From Gammaproteobacteria bacterium (GTDB lineage Bacteria; Pseudomonadota; Gammaproteobacteria; Magnimaribacterales; Magnimaribacteraceae), in the NCBI GenBank assembly GCA_012965075.1, contig DTSY01000019.1:1-14543 (forward strand): a stretch of DNA of 14,543 nt. Reading direction: 5' to 3'. Numbering within the stretch: position 1 is the stretch's first letter; the number at the start of each line of letters is the position of its first letter. Made by a program: the position numbers and the translations under genes. Positions 1 to 5,611 of this stretch are shown here, piece by piece. The notes under the pieces are model-generated. The model was not told where the DNA came from and ran no database searches. It saw only the letters and a list, made by a program, of their open reading frames with translations.

Positions 1-377
1 ATGTTATGCATATGGTTTCTAATGTTAGGGCTAAGCTAAGAAAAGGATTAAAAGCTATGGATGTCGTTAGAGCAACTTTTCCAGCAGGGACTCTTTCTGG
101 AGCTCCTAAAATAAGAGCAATGGAAATCATTGATGAATTTGAACCTGTTAAAAGAGGTATCTATGGTGGTGCGGTCGGATATTTCTCTTGGCAGGGAAAT
201 ATGGACATGGCCATAGCCATTAGAACAGCAATAATTAAAGACGAAGTTTTGTACATTCAAGCGGGAGGGGGTTTTGTTGCAGATTCTGATCCTGAACTTG
301 AATGGAAAGAATCCTTGAATAAAGCCAGAGCTATATTCAAAGCCGTTGAAATGGTTCAACAGAAATTGAAGGGTTAA
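1..377 (+). CDS. trpE: Anthranilate synthase component I, C-terminal part (5' end outside window)
   Basis: This is the last ~125 codons of the large subunit of anthranilate synthase, which converts chorismate to anthranilate using ammonia delivered by TrpG. The reading frame is open from the window edge (first full codon at position 3, reading VMHMVSNV), so the gene is cut by the window, not broken. Visible chorismate-binding-fold signatures are FPAGTLSGAPKIRAMEIIDE, then GIYGGAVGYF, an AIRT motif, and QAGGGFVADSDPELEW near the end. These are the strongly conserved C-terminal blocks of the TrpE/PabB/isochorismate synthase family. The TrpE assignment rests on the adjoining trpG, trpD and trpC. 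The feedback site for tryptophan lies in the N-terminal part and cannot be assessed. The stop is 4 nt from the trpG start, so the genes are probably translationally coupled. Confidence 0.95.
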   Translation, partial: VMHMVSNVRAKLRKGLKAMDVVRATFPAGTLSGAPKIRAMEIIDEFEPVKRGIYGGAVGYFSWQGNMDMAIAIRTAIIKDEVLYIQAGGGFVADSDPELEWKESLNKARAIFKAVEMVQQKLKG

Positions 378-381
378 CTTT

Positions 382-945
382 ATGTTATTAATGATAGATA
401 ACTACGATTCTTTTACTTACAACCTAGTTCAATACTTCTGTCAACTAGGTCAAGAGGTAGAAGTTTATCGCAATGACTTAATTTCTCTCGATGATATAGA
501 GAAAAAAAGTCCTGAGTATGTTGTCATTTCTCCAGGACCTTGCACACCAAAAGAAGCTGGCATTTCAGTAGAACTTATAAAAGAATTTAAAGATAAACTT
601 CCTATCTTAGGGGTCTGTCTAGGACATCAGTGTTTAGGAGCTGCTTTTGGAGCCAACATTATAAGAGCTACCAATATTATGCATGGCAAGCTCTCACCTA
701 TATCTCATGATGGGTCAGGATTGTTTAAGGGTTTAGAGAACCCCTTTCAGGCTGCCAGATACCACTCACTAATAGTTGAAGAGGCTACTTTGTCCAAAGA
801 CTTCCATATTAATGCTCGGACAGAGAGTAAAACCATAATGGGAATTCAGCATCAGAAATTACCGTTAGTAGGTCTGCAATTTCATCCTGAATCAATTGCA
901 ACAGAACAAGGAATGGAATTATTAGAGAATTTTTTAAATATTTAG
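382..945 (+). CDS. trpG: Anthranilate synthase glutamine amidotransferase subunit
   Basis: This class I glutamine amidotransferase releases ammonia from glutamine for TrpE. Its 187 residues match the family's usual length for an unfused subunit. The N-terminus MLLMIDNYDSFTYNL is typical of TrpG/PabA. The oxyanion-loop motif SPGPCTP is at residues 50-56. The nucleophile is Cys79 in GVCLGHQ, and the catalytic His168 and Glu170 sit in FHPES. All three catalytic residues are intact. A Shine-Dalgarno-like AAGGG lies 8 nt before the ATG, inside the end of trpE. In many bacteria one TrpG/PabA serves both tryptophan and p-aminobenzoate synthesis. The position between trpE and trpD favours TrpG, but a dual role is possible. 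Confidence 0.95.
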   Translation: MLLMIDNYDSFTYNLVQYFCQLGQEVEVYRNDLISLDDIEKKSPEYVVISPGPCTPKEAGISVELIKEFKDKLPILGVCLGHQCLGAAFGANIIRATNIMHGKLSPISHDGSGLFKGLENPFQAARYHSLIVEEATLSKDFHINARTESKTIMGIQHQKLPLVGLQFHPESIATEQGMELLENFLNI

Positions 946-952
946 TAAGCAT

Positions 953-1981
953 ATGGATATACAAGAAGGCATTAAAACCATTATGAAAGGCCAAGACTTG
1001 TCGAGAGAAGATGCTTCATCAGTAATGAAACAAATTTTAACCGGGTCAACTTCGGAAGCTCAAATAAAAGCTTTTTTAGTAGCTTTAAGTACTAAAGGAG
1101 AATCAGTAGATGAGGTGATTGGCTCAGCAGAAGTTATGAGAACATTATCAACAAAGGTATCAGTTAATACTAAACATTTGGTTGATACTTGCGGTACAGG
1201 CGGTGTGGCATCAGGAATTTTTAATGTTTCAACAACAGCAGCATTTGTAGCTAGTTCTTGTGGAGCGAAGGTTGCCAAGCATGGAAATCGTAGTGCAACC
1301 AGAAAGAGTGGTAGTGCTGATTTACTGGAAGCTGCTGGAGTTGTCCTGGATCTTAAACCTGACCAAGTTAAAGAATGTATTGAAAATGTAGGTTTGGGAT
1401 TTATGTTTGCGCCTGCCCATCACAGCGCTATGAAATATGCAGTAGGCCCCAGAAAAGAACTGGGCATAAAAACCATCTTTAATTTATTGGGGCCACTGAC
1501 CAATCCTGCTGGGGCTTTAAATCAAGTATTGGGTGTGTTTGATGCTAAATGGGTTAGGCCCATTGCTGAAGTATTAAAGGGGTTAGGAAGTAAAAATGTA
1601 TTGGTGCTGCACTCAGAAGATGGCTTAGATGAAATTAGTACGGCCTCTCCAACTAGTGTAGCTGAATTAAGGGATGGGAAGATTGAAGAATACTCTATTT
1701 CTCCAAGTGATTTTGGATTTAAGAGCTTATCAACTGAGGGACTTCAAGTAGATTCTCCAGAGGCCAGTTTGCTGTTAGCTAAGCAAGCTTTGAGAGGAGA
1801 AAATGAGGCTGCCAGTCAAATGGTTGCCATGACTTCAGGTGCAGCCCTATATGTAGCAGATTTAACCAAAACCTTAAAGGAAGGGGTTGAAGTGTCCTTG
1901 GAGAGCATAACAAAAGGCAGAGGCTTGGAAAAACTTGAGGAACTTTCTGCGTACAGTCAGTCTTTACAAAAAAAGGATTAA
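953..1981 (+). CDS. trpD: Anthranilate phosphoribosyltransferase
   Basis: TrpD transfers the phosphoribosyl group of PRPP to anthranilate, giving phosphoribosyl-anthranilate, the second dedicated step of tryptophan synthesis. The protein has 342 residues, normal for a monofunctional TrpD not fused to TrpG. The helical N-terminal domain runs to about residue 70. The PRPP-binding loop DTCGTGG is at 78-84, the KHGNRS motif at 109-114, NLLGPLTNP at 177-185, and the metal-binding region DGLDE at 223-227. The Shine-Dalgarno sequence is weak (AGTAAG before CATATG). The stop overlaps the trpC ATG by one base (TAATG). A run of seven A followed by G lies just before the stop and is described separately. 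Confidence 0.96.
   Translation: MDIQEGIKTIMKGQDLSREDASSVMKQILTGSTSEAQIKAFLVALSTKGESVDEVIGSAEVMRTLSTKVSVNTKHLVDTCGTGGVASGIFNVSTTAAFVASSCGAKVAKHGNRSATRKSGSADLLEAAGVVLDLKPDQVKECIENVGLGFMFAPAHHSAMKYAVGPRKELGIKTIFNLLGPLTNPAGALNQVLGVFDAKWVRPIAEVLKGLGSKNVLVLHSEDGLDEISTASPTSVAELRDGKIEEYSISPSDFGFKSLSTEGLQVDSPEASLLLAKQALRGENEAASQMVAMTSGAALYVADLTKTLKEGVEVSLESITKGRGLEKLEELSAYSQSLQKKD
1969..1975 (+). other. Possible -1 frameshift (slippery) heptamer at trpD/trpC junction
   Basis: The third- and second-last sense codons of trpD are AAA AAG, preceded by CAA, which gives A AAA AAG in exactly the phase used by the E. coli dnaX frameshift site. A -1 slip here would read GGA TTA and then run directly through the trpC ATG in the trpC frame, giving a TrpD-TrpC fusion. 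No convincing downstream hairpin is visible, and the AAAGGA also serves as the trpC Shine-Dalgarno, so the sequence may exist only for that reason. Confidence 0.3.
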
Positions 1982-2775
1982 TGAAAAATACTTACCTGGA
2001 CGAGATATTAGAAGTTACTAGAGCTTCTGTAACTGAGAAAAAGAAGAAATTGCCATTAAGTAAACTTAATAACTCTTCCAAAAACCTCTGGCCAACAAGG
2101 GGTTTCATCAATGCGTTAGTAAATTCAATAGAGAAGAACCAGTTTGCCGTTATAGCTGAGATGAAGAAAGCTTCTCCCAGCCAAGGTCTTATAAGAGAAG
2201 CATATGCACCGGTCGAACTAGCTAAACAATACCAGCAAGCTTATGCTGCTTGTTTAAGTGTTCTTACAGATGAACCTTTTTTTAAAGGTTCTATAGAACA
2301 TCTTTTGCTAGTCAGGGAGACAGTTAACCTACCTGTGTTAAGAAAAGATTTTATTGTTGATGAATATCAAATTTACGAAAGTCGATACAAAGGAGCAGAT
2401 TGCATCTTATTAATTGTGGCTGCTTTATCCAAAAGTGAGCTTCAAGATTTTTATCATCTGGCCCTGGACCTTGACTTGGATGTATTAGTTGAAGTTCATA
2501 ACCAAGAAGAAGTTGAAACAGCACTAGATTTGAAATCAAAACTAATAGGAATAAATAACCGAAATTTAGAAACTTTTGAAGTAGATCTAGAGACAACAAC
2601 AAGGTTGTTTGAAGAAATTCCGGAGGAAATTCTTACAGTTTCAGAAAGTGGAATCAAATCTTCTAAAGACATTAAAAGATTAATCTCATGTGGGGTAAAT
2701 ATCTTCTTAGTTGGAGAAGCATTGATGAGAGCAGAAAACCCGGGTACGGAGTTGAAGAACATTTTTTATAGGTAG
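1981..2775 (+). CDS. trpC: Indole-3-glycerol phosphate synthase
   Basis: This TIM-barrel enzyme closes the indole ring, turning CdRP into indole-3-glycerol phosphate with loss of CO2 and water. At 264 residues it is the monofunctional form, not the TrpC-TrpF fusion found in enterobacteria. The active-site residues of the family can be followed along the barrel: E60 and K62 in AEMKKASPS, K122 in LRKDFIVDEYQ, E171 in VEVHN, N192 in GINNRNLETF, and E222 in VSESGI, with the phosphate-binding FLVGEALM near the C-terminus. A Shine-Dalgarno AAGGA lies 3 nt before the ATG, inside trpD. trpF, trpB and trpA do not follow, so the trp genes of this organism are split over at least two loci. Confidence 0.96.
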   Translation: MKNTYLDEILEVTRASVTEKKKKLPLSKLNNSSKNLWPTRGFINALVNSIEKNQFAVIAEMKKASPSQGLIREAYAPVELAKQYQQAYAACLSVLTDEPFFKGSIEHLLLVRETVNLPVLRKDFIVDEYQIYESRYKGADCILLIVAALSKSELQDFYHLALDLDLDVLVEVHNQEEVETALDLKSKLIGINNRNLETFEVDLETTTRLFEEIPEEILTVSESGIKSSKDIKRLISCGVNIFLVGEALMRAENPGTELKNIFYR

Positions 2776-2778
2776 ATA

Positions 2779-2997
2779 ATGGATTTTATGAAAAATTTTG
2801 GAATTGTTGCATTAATTGGAGGCTGGTTGGTTATAACGGCATGGGGAGTATTAAAAGGAGTTTTGGAATCACAATCATTGGTGTTTTCAGTATCACTTTC
2901 CGTTATTTGGATAGGAATTCTTGCTTTACTTATTTCAGCTATCTGGCAACGATACAAAGAGTCTAAAGACGATCCTTATAACGATGTAGAGGTTTAA
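2779..2997 (+). CDS. Small two-helix membrane protein of unknown function
   Basis: This encodes a 72-residue protein I do not recognise. Two hydrophobic segments are visible, at about residues 7-25 and 35-56, separated by a short loop around KGVLESQS. After the second helix comes a charged cytoplasm-like tail, QRYKESKDDPYNDVEV. The gene starts 3 nt after the trpC stop and ends 2 nt before the YbjQ-family start (TAATAATG), so it is very likely cotranscribed with both. A second in-frame ATG lies at codon 4. The strand, tight spacing and coherent membrane topology support a real gene. The close pairing with the YbjQ gene suggests a joint role, but nothing in the sequence states what it is. Confidence 0.75.
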   Translation: MDFMKNFGIVALIGGWLVITAWGVLKGVLESQSLVFSVSLSVIWIGILALLISAIWQRYKESKDDPYNDVEV

Positions 2998-2999
2998 TA

Positions 3000-3320
3000 A
3001 TGTTAGTTGTAACAAGTCCTGATATTCCAGGAAAAAAGATAGTTAAGACTTTAGGTATAGTAAAAGGTAATACCATTAGAGCAAGGCATATCGGTAAGGA
3101 TATCCTTGCTGCTTTTAAAAATATAGTGGGGGGGGAAATTCATGAATACACAAAACTTATGGCAGAAAGCCGGGAACAAGCTATCGATCGTATGATCGAA
3201 AGCGCGGAACAAATGGGCGCCAACGCCATCATTAGCACAAACACAACCACCTCAGTAATCTCCCAAGGGGCAGCTGAGCTGCTAGTCTTGGGGACAGCTG
3301 TTGTGATAGAAGACGAGTGA
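3000..3320 (+). CDS. YbjQ / UPF0145 family protein
   Basis: This 106-residue protein belongs to the YbjQ (UPF0145) family. These are small cytosolic proteins annotated by similarity as heavy-metal-binding, with no firmly established role; the family forms ring-like oligomers. Family-typical features are the N-terminal strand LVVTSPDIPGK, the block GIVKGNTIRARHIGKD (19-34), and the helix GGEIHEYTKLMAESREQA followed by MGANAII (72-78). A good Shine-Dalgarno (AGAGG, 7 nt before ATG) supports the start. Base and codon use change within the gene. Codons up to about residue 42 are AT-ending like the neighbours. From the GTG GGG GGG of residues 43-45 onward, codons such as ATC, AAC, GCC, AGC and GGC dominate. 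An eight-G run marks the change. Confidence 0.9.
   Translation: MLVVTSPDIPGKKIVKTLGIVKGNTIRARHIGKDILAAFKNIVGGEIHEYTKLMAESREQAIDRMIESAEQMGANAIISTNTTTSVISQGAAELLVLGTAVVIEDE
3128..3135 (+). repeat. Homopolymer run of eight G inside the YbjQ-family gene
   Basis: Eight consecutive G cover codons 43-46 (GTG GGG GGG GAA). It is unusual in such AT-rich DNA. A change of one base would frameshift the second half of the protein, so the tract could be slippage-prone. There is no evidence that it varies. Confidence 0.5.
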
Positions 3321-3327
3321 GTCTACT

Positions 3328-3375
3328 GCTGACTGAAAGGAAGTTTTCTTATTAACTTCTTTGTCTTTCAGTAGC
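3328..3375. terminator. Hairpin between convergent genes, possible bidirectional terminator
   Basis: GCT + ACTGAAAG (3328-3339, one bulged G at 3331) pairs with CTTTCAGT + AGC (3365-3375). An inner stem GAAGTT (3340-3345) pairs with AACTTC (3354-3359) around an 8-nt loop. The structure spans the gap between the convergent YbjQ and RRM genes and the last codons of the RRM gene. There is no clean T-tract after the stem on either strand, so intrinsic termination is only a suggestion. RNA 3'-end protection is an alternative. Confidence 0.4.
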
Positions 3376-3603
3376 TGTATCTACTCTTAGCTCTCTTCCG
3401 CCAAAATCTTTACCGTTAAGTGAGTCTATTGCGGATTGTCCTCCTTCAGAGGATTCCATTTCGACGAAACCAAACCCTTTTGAACGGCCTGATCCACCTT
3501 CGGTAATTATTCTCACGGCCTTAACAGGGCCGGCTTGAGCGAAATGAGCTTCCAGTTCTTCTTCCGTAGCTTGCCACGGAAGATTTCCTACATACAAATT
3601 CAT
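3352..3603 (-). CDS. Small single-RRM RNA-binding protein
   Basis: This is an 83-residue protein made of essentially one RNA-recognition motif. RNP2 is LYVGNL at residues 3-8 and RNP1 is KGFGFVEM at 42-49, with the aromatic residues that stack on RNA in place (Tyr4, Phe44, Phe46). The spacing fits the usual four-strand, two-helix fold, ending with GGRELRVDTA. There is no glycine-rich tail of the kind found in eukaryotic and some cyanobacterial relatives. I chose the ATG at 3603 because AGGA sits 8 nt upstream. A longer version from a TTG at 3627 would add 8 residues outside the domain and has no such signal. Bacterial relatives are small RNA-binding proteins, some cold-induced; the target RNAs here are unknown. 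The gene is GC-richer than its neighbours, which may reflect high expression. Confidence 0.93.
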   Translation of the reverse strand: MNLYVGNLPWQATEEELEAHFAQAGPVKAVRIITEGGSGRSKGFGFVEMESSEGGQSAIDSLNGKDFGGRELRVDTATERQRS

Positions 3604-3628
3604 ATAATTTTCCTGATTAAACACCAAT

Positions 3629-3641
3629 GCAGTGACACTGC
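3629..3641 (-). promoter_or_regulatory. Palindrome GCAGTG-N-CACTGC in the leader of the RRM gene
   Basis: A perfect inverted repeat with 6-nt arms lies 7 nt downstream of the predicted -10 of the RRM gene and about 25 nt before its start codon. It could be an operator or a short leader hairpin. Location and perfection are direct observations; function is inferred. Confidence 0.4.
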
Positions 3642-3648
3642 GAGACGC

Positions 3649-3676
3649 ACTATACTTATGTAAAACAATTTAGCAA
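3649..3676 (-). promoter_or_regulatory. Putative sigma-70 promoter of the RRM gene
   Basis: Reading on the minus strand, TTGCTA (3676-3671) and TATAGT (3654-3649) are separated by 16 nt. They match the consensus -35 at 4 of 6 and the -10 at 5 of 6 positions. The predicted transcript would begin about 40 nt before the ATG. This would let the RRM gene be expressed independently of the upstream pur-coq7 operon. Confidence 0.45.
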
Positions 3677-3690
3677 TAGATTTAATCTAT
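3676..3690. repeat. 15-nt palindrome ATAGATT-T-AATCTAT upstream of the RRM promoter
   Basis: A perfect inverted repeat with 7-nt arms sits just after the coq7 stop and touches the predicted -35 of the RRM gene. It may be an operator for the RRM gene or the end of the coq7 transcript. As a hairpin it would be AT-only except for one G-C pair and weak, and no T-tract follows directly. Confidence 0.4.
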
Positions 3691-3699
3691 ATCTCCCAA

Positions 3700-4332
3700 C
3701 TAGATGTGGTAACTGGTAGATGTCATTAACCTTGCTATCCAAGACATTCCTGTCTTTATTTCATCTGGTAATTCAGAAGCTCCTGACTCTTTAGCTTGTT
3801 TCGCATGAGCATCTTCATCTTCTCTCATTTTAGTTATCACAGTTTTTGTTTTTATGTCTTTATCTGAAATTTGATCAAGGTGAGAATCCAAATGGGCCAC
3901 CACCTGTTTTTCTGTTTCCTCCACAAAGCCCAAACTCCACCTATCTCCGGCTAGACCCGTTAATACACCTATTGAAAAAGACATGAAGTACCAAAGAGGG
4001 TTAAGTGCACTAGGACTATCTCCCAATTCATCAAGGCGACGATTGCACCAGGCTAGATGGTCCATCTCTTCCGATGCTGCGCGTTTCATTTGTTCTCGAG
4101 TTGCTTTAAGTTCTGCGGTTAAACTTTGACCTCGATAAAGTGCTTGGGCACAAACTTCCCCAGCATGATTAACCCTCATCAGGCCAGCAGAATGATTTTT
4201 TTCAAATTCATTAAGCTCAACCTCGTGAATAGATTCTGCGGGATAAGCTCTTTCATATTCCTGTCTGCTAGACAAAGAAGACTTGATGCCTTTATCTAAT
4301 TCAATGATTAGATCATCTAAGAAATTTTTCAT
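3700..4332 (-). CDS. coq7: Coq7-type demethoxyubiquinone hydroxylase
   Basis: This di-iron monooxygenase hydroxylates 2-polyprenyl-3-methyl-6-methoxy-benzoquinol, the penultimate step of ubiquinone synthesis, and uses O2. It replaces the flavin enzyme UbiF of enterobacteria. The 210-residue form has the ferritin-like ligand pattern: E59 in NHAGEV, E89-x-x-H92 in SEEMDH, a third-helix glutamate in the VEETEKQV segment (138-141), and E173-x-x-H176 in REDEDAH. A hydrophobic stretch at about 112-128 fits membrane-surface association. I chose the ATG at 4332, which overlaps the purD stop as ATGA. A longer start at 4389 would add 19 residues lying wholly inside purD. The overlap implies translational coupling to purD. 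Confidence 0.95.
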   Translation of the reverse strand: MKNFLDDLIIELDKGIKSSLSSRQEYERAYPAESIHEVELNEFEKNHSAGLMRVNHAGEVCAQALYRGQSLTAELKATREQMKRAASEEMDHLAWCNRRLDELGDSPSALNPLWYFMSFSIGVLTGLAGDRWSLGFVEETEKQVVAHLDSHLDQISDKDIKTKTVITKMREDEDAHAKQAKESGASELPDEIKTGMSWIARLMTSTSYHI

Positions 4333-5609
4333 GATTCTCTTTCTATTGCTCGGTAACCTATGTCTGTCCTGTAAAAACAGTCCTTCCAATTTATTTCTTC
4401 AACACAATTATAAGCATTAAGTTGCGCTTCTGTAGTATTTTTACCTAAAGCAGTTACACAGAGAACCCTTCCGCCATCAGTCTTAATGACATTGTTTTGA
4501 GCTTGAGTACCTGCATGAAAAACTTTTAAGTTTTCCGTTTCAGAAGGCAGCCCCTGAATGGTATGACCCTTCTCATAATTATCAGGATATCCTCCAGCAG
4601 CCATAACTACACCTAGAGCCACTTTAGGATTCCATTGTAGTTCTATTTGTTCTAATTCACCCTTGCTAGCTTGATAGCATAGTTCTACAAGATCCGATTC
4701 CAATCTCATTAGAATTGGTTGAGTTTCTGGATCCCCAAACCGACAGTTGAATTCCAACACTTTTATATTCTGCTCAGCGTCTATCATCAGTCCTGCATAA
4801 AGAAAGCCACAATAATTTATTCCTTCTTTAGCTAGGCCTTCAATGGTTGGGATTATGACTTGGTCCATAATCCTTTCATGGATCTCGGCTGTTACTACTG
4901 GAGCTGGGGAGTAGGCTCCCATCCCTCCTGTATTTGGACCCTGATCTTGATTATCCCTGGTCTTATGATCCTGTGAAGAAGCTAAAGGCAAAACAGTTTT
5001 ACCATCAGTTAGTACTATAAAGCTCGCTTCTTCTCCTTCAAGAAATTCTTCAATAACAACTTTATTTCCAGCTTCTCCAAAGGATTTTTCTTCCAGACAC
5101 TCTCGTATTGCCTTTTCAGCCTCGGAATAACTTTGTGCAACGGTAACCCCTTTACCAGCAGCCAGTCCATCAGCTTTGATAACTACTGGAACTGTTGATC
5201 CTTCCAAATGCTTCATGGCTAACCCAAGATCACTAAAAGACTGGTATACAGCTGTTGGTATTTCATGTCTACAAAGAAAATCTTTCATAAATTCTTTAGA
5301 GCCTTCAAGTTGTGCTGCTTCTCTACTCGGTCCAAAACAATTTAGATTGAGCGATTCAAACTTGTCTGTTATGCCCCTTACCAGAGGAACCTCTGGACCT
5401 ATTATGGTTAAATCTATTCGGTGCTCTGCAGCAAAAATTGCAAGTCTATCGATATCTTCTGCAGCAATATCCACATTGGTAACACCCTCCTCATTCGAGG
5501 TGCCCCCATTACCTGGGGCCACATAAACTTCAGTAACAGATTCGCTGTGAATAGCTTTCCAAGCCAGGGCGTGTTCTCTTCCACCACTGCCTACAATTAA
5601 GACTTTCAT
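4329..5609 (-). CDS. purD: Phosphoribosylamine-glycine ligase (GAR synthetase)
   Basis: PurD joins glycine to 5-phosphoribosylamine using ATP, the second step of de novo purine synthesis. The 426 residues and four-part ATP-grasp architecture are standard. The start is MKVLIVGSGGREHALAWK, followed by APGNGGT (31-37), GPEVPLVRGI (71-80) and GPSREAAQLEGSK. The ATP-binding KADGLAAGKGV is at 145-155, the family signature QDHKTRDNQDQGPNTGGMG at 213-231, and the metal-binding LEFNCRFGDPETQ at 285-297. The start codon lies 2 nt after the purH stop with no clear Shine-Dalgarno, so translation probably depends on ribosomes finishing purH. The stop overlaps the coq7 start. The order fis-purH-purD also occurs in Pseudomonas. 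Confidence 0.97.
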   Translation of the reverse strand: MKVLIVGSGGREHALAWKAIHSESVTEVYVAPGNGGTSNEEGVTNVDIAAEDIDRLAIFAAEHRIDLTIIGPEVPLVRGITDKFESLNLNCFGPSREAAQLEGSKEFMKDFLCRHEIPTAVYQSFSDLGLAMKHLEGSTVPVVIKADGLAAGKGVTVAQSYSEAEKAIRECLEEKSFGEAGNKVVIEEFLEGEEASFIVLTDGKTVLPLASSQDHKTRDNQDQGPNTGGMGAYSPAPVVTAEIHERIMDQVIIPTIEGLAKEGINYCGFLYAGLMIDAEQNIKVLEFNCRFGDPETQPILMRLESDLVELCYQASKGELEQIELQWNPKVALGVVMAAGGYPDNYEKGHTIQGLPSETENLKVFHAGTQAQNNVIKTDGGRVLCVTALGKNTTEAQLNAYNCVEEINWKDCFYRTDIGYRAIERES

Positions 5610-5611
5610 AA

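Noticed and set aside
3184..3199. TCGATC-GTAT-GATCGA palindrome in the YbjQ gene
   Set aside because: It lies inside well-conserved coding sequence, and the arms follow from Ile-Asp-Arg-Met-Ile-Glu codons; there is no context for an operator or parS-like site.
3604..3627. TTG start adding 8 residues to the RRM protein
   Set aside because: The ATG at 3603 has AGGA at good spacing and begins exactly before RNP2.
4333..4389. N-terminal extension of Coq7 from 4389
   Set aside because: The extra 19 residues lie entirely within purD in another frame and do not resemble the Coq7 N-terminus. The ATG at 4332 forms a clean ATGA overlap with purD.
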